Shown: positions 54,116-64,000 of the stretch, in pieces
Layout: each line of letters opens with the position of its first letter
Position numbering within the stretch: the stretch's first letter is position 1
Source of the DNA: Tubulanus polymorphus
Taxonomy: Eukaryota > Nemertea > Palaeonemertea > Tubulaniformes > Tubulanidae
Length of the DNA stretch: 64,000 bases
Direction: 5' to 3'
Assembly (NCBI RefSeq): GCF_964204645.1
Contig: NC_134025.1
Coordinates: forward strand, 22,970,001 to 23,034,000
Notes under the pieces: generated by a model
Databases searched by the model: none
The model's input: the letters and a program-made list of their open reading frames with translations, nothing else
What the model was told of the DNA's origin: nothing
Made by a program: the position numbers and the translations under genes

Positions 54116-57100
54116 GATGAGTCCCATCTTGCACGAAATATGGATTGTCTTCTAACTCGACCTTCTCTGTATATGTACTCGAGTTTCATGTACATCATTT
54201 TCATTCGATTAGTGTTTTCGTGATCTATCGCTTTATTTGTTCGTGATACACATATCTTTATTTGAGTGGGTTGAAAATTGTTTTTGACAGTTATTTATTT
54301 TGAATGTTTTGTTTTTTGCTGTACATTATTGGCACGGCTAGTTTGCATTAGTCACACTCGAGTTAAAGAATTAAACCTAGAAATTTTAGAATATTGAAAG
54401 CAAAGTACTCTTGATAAGGGAGATTAGATGAAATTAAGTAAATTTCATTTTTTATCATATATGATATATCAAAAAGCCATGACGCGAAATCAAAAAGCAG
54501 ACTTGTTTGTGCATTTAAGCAAACATGTTTTTTTAGTTGTTTATTTTATCAAGTGAACTCAGCTGCCTGATTCTGAGCTATTCAAGAGTCGGAATGAATA
54601 TTCCTGGATATAGTGGATATATTGAAAAGTTTCTTATTTCCCTAGTAGCTAATAGTTTAGGGTTTCTCAGTCATGCATTATATTATCAAATCAGGATAAT
54701 GGTTAGATTTGTGAATATGTGCCGAGGGCTGCTGATTTTCTGACATATCTTTTTGTACTTATTTTGTGCAAGGTGGGTGCGGTGATTTTACATTGACTTA
54801 CGGCAAAAATGAATTTGTCTTTAATCGCATTGAAATTGTAGCTTCACATAGAGTGTTTTGATCATGAGTTTCTTCATATTTGTACAGTACTTCAGCTCTT
54901 CAGTAAATGACTTGACTTCTACTGCTAACTAAAGACCATTGTTATAGATGATAATGGAGCAAGAACTATTTGACAAAGATCGTTGTGGTTTTTGGAGCCT
55001 CTCACCAATTAACATCACGATCCAGTTCGAATGCTTGAATTAACTAATCAAGTATTTGATTGAGAATTGAATTCAGAGTTTCTAAAGTTTTGTGAAACCT
55101 TGGCAATCAAGCATAATCTTGCAACTGAAATAACAGTTGATGGAAAATACCTTCATTACGTTGATTATCTGCTTACCAAACACATGTCTTTAGATATTCA
55201 ATAGCTTTCTGTCTGTCTTAAGAAAGTCCATTGTCTTCATCAACTGTTTTAAGAATCAGGGGCTTTGATTGTGGTAACAGATATATATATTTGTATAATA
55301 TAAGCAGTGTATATAATATGTACTTGTATCATGTTAGGTACATGGAAAAAAATAAAAGAATATTGCAATTATTTTAAACTACGCTTGATTTTTCTTTAGT
55401 TTTCTCTTGCTCAAGTGGATGGATGTTGACATGGTACCTCAAGGAAATTAATTTGAATTAACTATAATTATGGTATCTCATTATTCCATTGTCCTTTCCT
55501 CGTGTGTGAGCAGCTATTTATCAGGGGGTGGTCCTGACCCTTGCTTTCCCATATATGTGGCCCTTTTCGTCATGACAGAGATCATTAAAACCTGTAGATT
55601 TGACACTCGTCCTCTCGGAAATTGCAACCTTTAGGATGGATTTCTTCAAAAATATCTAAAACCAAGAGCAGGACCCCAATAGAAGCCTCTGCCACTGCTT
55701 TATCCGAGAAATGCCTTTTATTCTGGACTCTGGTTAACAGATTATGATGATAAATCCAAGATGGGAATTCTGGAATCAAAACCTGCCTGACAGTATCCAG
55801 ACGAGGTAGAGATCTTCCTAGATCGAAACAAAAAGATTTGCAATGAACTCAATTAGACGAACAACATATTTGTTAAAAAATTAACTTATATTATTCAATT
55901 ATCTACCATTGAACTGTACAAAATGCATTCATCAAACAGTAAAAATATTAAAATGGCAACTAAAAATGATGTACGGGTACATGTATTTCATGGCAAGTCT
56001 TTAAATCTATTTAGCATGCATGAACCATACAGCCCTTCTACCGATAGACTGAAACCATAAATTGCATGTGCTAAAGTATGGAGAAATAATGCTTGATAAC
56101 TATTAGGCGTAGTCATACCAAATTTATCAAAATTCTTCAAAAAGATCTTCATTTATGGTACAAAGATGAATGCGCAGAAGCATGTTATCATCATCTTTTC
56201 TGATCTGAATAGGCCTTTGCCATATTCATATTACAGTCACCTCGCAAATACTGGCTAAGTATCAAGCTATGTGTTCTTACATTTTTGCAAACATAAATTG
56301 ATAACTAAAAAGTCATGATATATATTTATATATATATATATATATATGTACAGATTACATTGTTTTGGCTCTGCAAGTATAGCACCATTTTAAGTTATAT
56401 AAAAAAATCTACATTATCATATTCTAAAGCTTGGAATATTCCAAAAAACAAGCTACGTACAAGTTGCGAATACTAAATTCATGCACTAACATAAACCGAG
56501 CATGCAATCTAGTACTGTACCAATAGACTCAGTCCAGTAATTAACTCAGCCCAGAAATATCTAATTATTCAAAGGATATCTAACTGAAACATATCATGCT
56601 AAGTTTTCGTGTAGAATTATTATTGCCAAGTTTTGGACGTATCGTCTACTATATAGACTGCGGTATTAAATTCCGTGATAACATTACGAGAAAATAGTTT
56701 TGAGCCGTAAACGCCTGTTAAACCGCAGAGACGCAGGTAAAATATGTCTACAAAATGCTAATGCTTTACAGCTAACGTTTCATCTTGGGTCTTCCATTTA
56801 CAGTGTACACCACAAAATTTCCTCGTATTTCTAACCCCCATATAGAAGTTTCATCTATTCAAGATTGAAATGTGCATGCATAATAAATGAATAGCCCGTT
56901 ACAGTGACACACCCTTAGTGTTTTAATGATGAAATTGTTCTATATAGCTGAACACTGCACGCAATAAAGATCATAGTAAACAGCGACACAATCTTGTCTA
57001 ACGTGGAATTAACAGGCTTTGAGGCAAACGTATCAATTTACAATATTTATAAATGTTGTATGATTATAGAAATAATAATAATATACATGACTTTCATATG

Positions 57101-57497
57101 CCTTACCCATTGAGAAATGAAGTCAGATCTATACATTAACAATATCGTATGAAATTTCAATTTCAATTTATTGCAACATATAACAAACAATGTTTACAGA
57201 GATAAAAGGCACATCCAAGTGCAACATACGCTCAATACAGCAAACTTCTCCAATTCAAGCAAATAATTTGCAAGTGCGACATTTATCGTTTTTCGCCAGC
57301 AAGAAAGTCTTAACCATTTCAAGTCGCAACAACGGCACAAATGCGAATTTTTCAGTCATGGTATCTGCTAATACGTTAAATTATTAGCTAAGTACAACAA
57401 TCGCAATAAATTAGGATTAATCGAAGCCCTGCATTATCATTCGCTAATGGCTTACAGTCCGACCCATTACTTATTCTATAACTACCAGTCATTAATG
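54116..57497. other. Convergent intergenic region, QPCT and SRF 3' UTRs
   Basis: AATAAA at 55351 is a good candidate polyadenylation signal for QPCT, giving a 3' UTR of about 1.25 kb. For SRF on the minus strand, TTTATT at 57167 reads AATAAA, within a TTTCAATTTATT repeat-like stretch. An AT dinucleotide run lies at about 56321-56347. No coding exon is seen. Confidence 0.4.
55351..55356 (+). terminator. Candidate polyadenylation signal of QPCT
   Basis: AATAAA within GGAAAAAAATAAAAGAATAT, about 1.2 kb after the QPCT stop. No stronger signal was noticed nearer the stop, but the 3' UTR was not searched exhaustively. Confidence 0.35.
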
Positions 57498-60400
57498 CTA
57501 TTTACGTTTCTGCGACGTATCCGATAAATTTATAGCCATTTCATTTCCATTACCGCCGCTATTTTGTTGTTGCTGTTGTTGTTGGGCAAGTTGTAACATC
57601 TGAAAAATGAAATAAATATCGGTCAGGTAAACGTCAAATGTCTGGGTTGTAATGTATATATATATATACTTGGAAGCTACAGCGTCATCTCATGATTGCT
57701 TTTTACAGCAACAATGAAAAGCCAAACTGCCATCTATATCTTTTTTCAAACACTTACCGGTGCAGGTAATGGGAATGTCAAAAATTGCTGTGTTCCTGAA
57801 AACAAAGAAGAATATGTTGATTTCCGAAAGCCTGAACGGATAATCAATTTCGAAACCTGTATTTGATCAAATTACATACCTCCTTGTCCATCTTGACCAG
57901 GTATTGCTATAGCTGTAGGTGTCTGTTGTAAGTTGAGGATATACCCCTCCGGTAAACTACTGGATAAAGCACCGGATGAAGAAGCCGCGTATACAATTCC
58001 TTGCGGAGTTTGATACATCATCGTTGGTGCCTGCGACGTTGAAGTTCCAGAACTGCCACCTTTCAAAAAGAAAACATAATTTCAGTCGTTTTATCCCACC
58101 GACCTAGCACATTGGCTGAGTTATGAGTCCATTGGCTAGGTTTTTTTCTACTTCCCAAACTAGCTATGAATAAAGGCATTATAAGTGACTTGACTTCAAT
58201 GTTTATTTTTCCCAAAGCAGGGAGAGACCATTGGCTCAAAGATGCTTTCTTATTCCTCAACTCGTTTAGCACTATATTGAATGAAAGCATTATTATTTAT
58301 TTCATGGTCAATTTTTCCTAACACATGAGAAGAGGCGATAGAAGAAACTGCTGCTGTAGCCAAGACTCACCTGTCACATACACTGGTGTTATTGTGTTAG
58401 TCGTTGAATTCGATGACTCCGTCTGATTGGTGGCTGAAGATGCACCTGGAAAAAATAGAAAAACAAAATCATATCTTCATTTAAGAAAACCACCTTTTTT
58501 CTACTCTGAACAATGGTTGTTTTTTGTAAAATTGATTGCTTACCCGATACAAGAGTCGGTATTCTCAATAATGCTGCCTGCTGTTGTTGCTGTTGATTCT
58601 GTAAAGTACTAATGAGCTGTGACGTGATTTGAGCACCTGCTGGAAGCGATGCTACAAACAATATCAAAATTACGTGATTAAAACTAAATTGCAACGTAAT
58701 GAAAAAGTTCAGGCATGGATGCACCTATCAATTTGCTTGTCCTTAATATTTTATCGCTGAACCCAGATTCCTAGTTCTATACAGAATTTCATTTGAAAAA
58801 TAGACTTTTTCATTTTGTTCTCATGTGATCCCTGAACAGAGTTGTATATCATTACTAATCATTCCAGAAATTTGTTCGCTGAACATGATTTGGATATTTC
58901 AATGCAAAATGAATTAGATACACTATAATTGAAAATAAGTTCCAGATTTATACGGACTACATGGGCCCATTGTATATCAATAGCTTCAGTTCTCTGTTGT
59001 CACATAAACGATTACCAGTATATACATATCAATAATGAATAGATCGAATCCGATCGTTTAATCATAAATAATCAATCCGTTCAATTCAAACGATTCACAA
59101 TCGCATAACGTACTTACTTCCTGGTGATAATATAGCGGCCACGCCGGGCGGTAACTGAACTGGTAAACTTGACGATTGTTTCCCGTTGAATGAAGATATC
59201 GAAGCCTGCGTTTGATTCGACGCGCGAACGTTCACACTATTATTGCTGGTATTATTATTACTACTAGAATTGCCGCTGTTACTGCTGTTGTTCACGCCGA
59301 TCAAATTCGTACTATTCGACAGATAGGACTGCATCACGTGCAGCTGAGGATTGGCGGACACGGTCGTATGAGCGGGAGGGGCGGGCGAACTTCGCGACGT
59401 CGCGTTATTCGACATTATCGTGGTCATCGTCGGCACATCATTGATGAGATCGGGACTGTGAGATTGGGGCGAAATATTCGGCAGGCTGTACAGAGTCTGT
59501 TTTATGGCCAGATCCATCTGAAAATAGATACAGATTAAATATACATATATCGGTTTCGAACGGATTAAATCTACAAAATGCCAACTGAGAAGAAATATTA
59601 TCAAGAGATCTTAAATTAGTTCTATAAAATCGTATAACATATAACTTTATGTCAACTTTGAAACTGTAAATGTATGTATAAAAAGTTATCTTAAAAAATT
59701 GGCCCAGAAAAAGAGGGCACTCGGAACATTTTAGGGGGGGGGGTTGTACACCGCCCTCTGGATCTGCCCCTGAAATCATCTTTTAAACATGGCAGAGCAA
59801 AGAGCAACCTTTGGTTTTTTATCTATAAGTGCCACTTTGCAAGAAAGATGGCACTACTGTAGAAGTGATACCAGTTGGCTGTAGGCCTGTATGATAGCAG
59901 AAATATTCTACAGCCTATTTTCTTATATCATTTAAATTGGAAAATCCTGTAATCATGCATTCATAAGTCATGAACGCATCTGAAGACATTACTCTTTGAT
60001 AAGACTGTCTCATAATCAATATGATAAGCCTTATATACTATAATGTCTCAAAACATGCAATAAGATTTTCTGTCCACTATGCATGTCATGAGGCTGATAA
60101 TATGATAATACAGTTACATGTGTTGCCAATAATTGTGTGTAAGGCAAAAATGTGGAAAATAAACATATAAATCAACTGCACAGCCCTAAAGTTGAAGTAT
60201 AATAAGGCTTTGGTTTTTTCAAGATGACCACTATATACTCTGTTTCTCTTGGTTGTCAAACCAGCTTTATTTGGAGATTTATTCATATTTTTACTCATTT
60301 TGTAGACGTTCACTAGACCGGATTTTTCCAGTTCAAACCTTTAATAAATATTTCATTTTACTCAAGAAGAGGAAAAGTATGTATTCTTATACTTAATCTG

Positions 60401-63400
60401 TACAAAATTTTTGGTCAATTTCCTCCATTCATATAGAAACCAACCTGGTTTATTCCTACTTTTGCGGTGGGGAATGTAACTTTTAGTTTCGTTTTCTTCA
60501 GGGTGACCATTCTCATTTTACCCATGCCCCTAATCCCATGATACCCAGCAAAAAAGGAGACGTTCTCTGCTTAGTGCCTTCATAGGCCTATTTGGCCAAT
60601 ATCCAATGTACATGATTTATATTCAACAACTAAGTGTTTTGTATATTAAGTCATCCCAGGTCCCGAAACATACAAATTAAGTGTCGTAGTTAACAGTATT
60701 TGTATACACAAATTGATTGATGATATCGACTTGAACAGTGGCCAATAATTTGAATAAGTAGGCAGCACAGATGGCTGCGCCTTCCATAGATGGAAATACC
60801 TTATTATGATATTTTCCACAGATGGTAGGGTTGCGTGGCCATATTTCCTTTTACGTATAATAGAAACTGTCATTTACATACCCATGCCTTACAAGGCAGA
60901 GCATATAGTAGGCCTACTTGATGTATGATAGATCACATGTGTTACTGAAAAATATTATCATCTTCAGAAACATGTACAGCACTACACCAATAGAATCCAT
61001 AGAACCATAGTAAATTAACTAATAGGCTTATGTGAACTTGTAATAGGTAATCGCTACGACAATCAATTATCGAAGAGTATTAGCATAAATCAAGCTTATG
61101 ACGAATATGATGAAGAAAATGCCCAGATATAAGTTAGGCCCACTGTCTAAAAATTCTTGTGAAAAGTTTATGTTTGGCTATTATCAAAAGATATATTTCA
61201 CAAAAAAAGTTTTTATTTTCCTTTTTAATTGATTATCTTTAATTACGGGGCATTTCTACAAGGGATGGCATAAATTAAAGATCTAAAATCTCGATCGATC
61301 ACCCATAATAACTCAATCTAGATTGAGTTATGTTGTTGACTGACTAATAAATCTGTAGCAGTTTAACATATAGAGAATAGGCTACAGGTAAATAGTCGAG
61401 AGAGGAGTTCCTGTATAAAGTAGTAGCTATGTTTATACAAGATGTATGCCGAGAGAAAGATGCTATTTTAGATAGCTATTCCATACTTGACTGAAGCTAT
61501 TTATACACCGTTCCCCAAGTTCCTTTCTTTTCAAACTATGTAGCAAAAGCGCAGTATCACCTTTGGATAAATAGTATCAGATGTCAGCCAGCTGGCATTT
61601 ATGGAGGATAAGCCTACAGAATATGGAATCCTTATCCAGCTTTAGCGCCTGCATCCAGGGGTGCTTTTAGTCAGAGGTAGACATAAAAGTCAGCATACCA
61701 TAATAATAGGCAACCATATGTAATAGGCCTATTACCAGGTGCTTGACTTCCACAGACATCTTAGAACTGAAATGTGTTGCTAATTTTAACTCGAATTATC
61801 AATGAATGTTATTTTGTAAGACCACATTCCCTGCAGGTTCTTTGTGTGTAGATCCATCAGTACAAGGCATGTACACACAGCGCTTGCTACTAATGGAACC
61901 GGCTAAAACAAGGAAAGCATCTCCAATTATATCAAGAATTGCGCACTATTAAAGCAACGCCTTAGTAAAATACAGTAATGTTTTAAAAATGGCTGTTTTT
62001 AGAAAGAACCGAACTTACGAATGGACTTAAACAGTACATTTCACCGAAAATATACATGAAACTTTCATTTTTTAGAGATGATGATAATACAATTACCGAT
62101 TCCACATTTCAAAAATTAATTTCAAACTTTTCAATACACAAACTGTGTGACAAATAGATTTAAAAAAACATTTAATGATTTTCTTAATGATAATCAAGAG
62201 ACTATAGATGGGCATAAAGATCCTCCGGGTAAATCAATATTAGGGCCTGTTTGGACATAATTTCATTGAAATCCACACTAGATTGCCCATGTTTTCATAT
62301 AGAACATCACCTTTACCTTTGCATTGTTTTCTTCTTCGGTGACGGCGTACGTCAAATCAGTTTCTTCGAAGCCAGTCGGGTTCATTCTCTGATCGATATC
62401 GTGTTGCTGGCCCGGCTCGACGGGAGCCTCGTCCGGAGAATTAAGGCACGTCTGAATGAGGGCTTTTCCACTTTCACTCGTAATCATAGGCTGTAATTTG
62501 CGCGTTGCGAACGTATAGACATGCCCAGTTTCACTGGCGACTAACAACATAACTTGAGTTCCAGTCAATGTCGAAAGTTCGTAAGCCTAAAAATACAATC
62601 GATTATAAATTATATGGACATTAAACGGAATTCAGATCTTTAAAAAATCATTTCTTTTTAGATGGAATAAAATTGTTCACTATTCAGGCACGGGTCCAGG
62701 GCCATTCAGTGACTACAGCACAGTGAAAAAAGGGCACCAACTTTGAAAAGGGCCAGCAGTATTAATGCCCAGCGAGCGAGTTTGAGTGCCATTTATTGGT
62801 ATCATGCCACTAAATTAGCCTTCACATTCAATTTGCTTCGGCCTTTTTTAGATTTTGGGGCGAAATTTGCCTTTTGATTAGATTTATTGAGCAACAATAT
62901 TGTCTCTTTTAGAATAGTGCCCTTTTGAGTAAAGGAAAATGCCTTAGATTGCCTTTTTTGATTTTGGGCAATTCATTTTCATTCACATTTTGCTTTAGTC
63001 CTAGTACAGAAAGGCAGTTATCTTTCATGGCGCACAAATTGTGTGCCCTTTTATCTACTTTTTTCCCAAAACAAAATTTTTCAAGGGCATTTGAAAACTG
63101 CAACTACCGCACGTGCTGCATGTTCGATAGTCTGGATCCGCGCCTGCTATCAGGTCCTCCCCCAGAAAATTAAGGAACTTCGTGCAATTTCAGCACTTAT
63201 TACTGCTCTAAGCAATACTGTGGACTTTCGTGGACTTTCGAGAAAGGGGTTTGAACCCTCCGAACCCGCTAAGACTTTATTAGCAATAAGTTAGATATTG
63301 AATAATATTTAGTAGGCCTAATTGTAGAACATTAAACGGCTTCCCAAATCAATTAAGAACTTCATTAAAAACGATTGCAAATGGACAAAACAAAGTCTCA

Positions 63401-63782
63401 CTTTTTTCATTATTCCAGTTTTTCTTTTACTGAATGTGGTGTATCTTCTTAACTTGTTTTCGATGAACTCCATTTTGATTTTGACGCGACCTTTCGTCTT
63501 TTTTCCTGGCTTAGGGCCATCGGTCATCTTTGGCGGCTGTTGAATGTAATTCAAACGATTGTACTCGTCCTCTGATTCCGAATCCATATCACTAGCGTGA
63601 CGTTTGACAACTGTCACTTGATGTTGCGAAGTTCCAACTCCTGATGATGACAAGTTATTGAAATCATTACTGTTGAAGCCATGAGTTTGGGGGCTCCTCT
63701 GGCCGTTGACATTTAACGAGGCCTGAAGCGACGAATACTGTAATGTCCCGTAATCGTCTTGGCGACCTTCGATCGACTGCAT
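57498..63782 (-). CDS. SRF: Serum response factor (MADS-box transcription factor)
   Basis: Eight coding exons on the minus strand: 63782-63402, 62586-62317, 59517-59118, 58651-58544, 58445-58371, 58059-57880, 57795-57758, 57599-57498. Phases close to 517 residues (human SRF 508). The MADS domain is split between exons 1 and 2 exactly after KRKTGIMKK. It reads GRVKIKMEFIENKLRRYTTF, then AYELSTLTGTQVMLLVASET, then GHVYTFATRKLQPMI, nearly identical to the vertebrate protein, followed by the SAM extension (ALIQTCLNSPD, TGFEETDLTY). The acidic Ser-rich stretch SDMDSESEDEYNRL before the MADS box matches the position of the phosphorylated region. The C-terminal part is Gln, Ser, Thr and Asn rich (NQQQQQQAALLRIPT, LAQQQQQQQNSGG), an activation domain. 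SRF binds CArG boxes as a dimer in the nucleus with MRTF or TCF partners. An acceptor (TTTCACAG) 11 bases before the ATG implies a 5' non-coding exon. Confidence 0.97.
59718..59771. repeat. Single GGATCTGCCCCTG end with poly(G) tract in SRF intron 2
   Basis: TTTTAGGGGGGGGGGTTGTA precedes CACCGCCCTCTGGATCTGCCCCTG, the right end of the GGGGCGGATCCAG family. No facing left end was found within a few hundred bases, so it is a truncated copy or its boundary has decayed. Confidence 0.35.
62685..63146. mobile_element. 462-bp inverted-repeat element in SRF intron 1
   Basis: It starts CAGGCACGGGTCCAGG and ends CTGGATCCGCGCCTG, whose reverse complement is CAGGCGCGGATCCAG. The inside has short repeated blocks (GCCCTTTT, GCCTTTTTT, GATTTTGGG). 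It belongs with the GGATCCAG-end family. No transposase frame is present. Confidence 0.55.
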
Positions 63783-64000
63783 TGTTTTCAATTCTGTGAA
63801 ATATCAATTAAACTCCGAGAGACTCGCGATACTCACGAACTGCAGCAGAAAATTACTCAGCCATAACCTAACAACACCCTTTGCTAGCTTAGTGCTCGCG
63901 CGCACTTGATTAAGTTCACATGGAAAAAAGCTCTTTGAACGCGGCAAAAGATGAATATTTTTCATTCATATCCTATATATATAGATTTACTTAATTTGAA
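63783..64000. promoter_or_regulatory. SRF upstream flank at the window edge
   Basis: The coding exon acceptor lies at about 63794 (minus strand), so most of this is the first SRF intron or the promoter. CCTATATATATAG at about 63970 only loosely resembles a CArG box and is not counted as one. Confidence 0.2.

Noticed and set aside
63965-63980. CArG box for SRF autoregulation (CCTATATATATAG)
   Set aside because: It lacks the closing GG at the right spacing (CC, six A/T, GG), and lies in simple AT sequence. Not accepted as a binding site.

Overview
This is a 64 kb piece of an animal nuclear genome. The genes are split by many GT-AG introns, intergenic DNA is AT-rich, there are numerous short inverted-repeat (MITE-like) elements, and the genes are bilaterian (SRF, ASB8, glutaminyl cyclase, ZC3H14, THUMPD2, an SLC16 transporter). 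The intron density, the many dispersed copies of AGGCCT-centred palindromes and the repeat style suggest a marine invertebrate, perhaps a lophotrochozoan such as a mollusc or brachiopod. The species cannot be fixed from sequence alone. I rebuilt the genes by joining open frames at splice sites. For ASB8, GON7-like, THUMPD2, ZC3H14, QPCT and SRF every exon phase closes and the protein lengths are close to those of the human proteins.

Layout, left to right. (1) 182-1704 (+): last two exons of a monocarboxylate transporter (SLC16). (2) 5012-5293 and 13833-14105 (both -): two paralogous single-coding-exon genes for small, basic, probably N-myristoylated and palmitoylated proteins of a family I do not recognise. 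They lie in about 18 kb of otherwise gene-poor DNA that also holds a foldback repeat. (3) 19544-20538 (+): ASB8, an ankyrin/SOCS-box ubiquitin-ligase adaptor. (4) 21114-21654 (-): a two-exon gene for a GON7-like KEOPS subunit. (5) 22656-23577 (+): a decayed rhodopsin-class GPCR with several frameshifts. (6) 24323-26925 (+): THUMPD2, an RNA guanosine N2-methyltransferase, in ten exons. (7) 27810-34465 (-): ZC3H14 (Nab2-type poly(A)-binding zinc-finger protein), in fifteen coding exons. (8) 35080-54115 (+): glutaminyl-peptide cyclotransferase (QPCT), with a signal-peptide exon separated by a 9.7 kb intron from six further exons. (9) 57498-63782 (-): serum response factor (SRF), in eight coding exons.

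ASB8 and GON7-like are convergent, as are THUMPD2 and ZC3H14, and QPCT and SRF. ZC3H14 and QPCT are divergent and share about 600 bp that probably holds both promoters. Three neighbours act on RNA (GON7-like in t6A tRNA modification, THUMPD2 in guanosine methylation, ZC3H14 in poly(A) tail control), but nothing in the sequence shows that the clustering has a functional meaning. The least explained items are the paired acylated small-protein genes (one with an AUG-UGA start-stop element just before its start codon), the GON7-like gene, and several inverted-repeat families, one of which carries hammerhead-like motifs. I found no rRNA gene, intact tRNA gene, CRISPR array or intact autonomous transposon.
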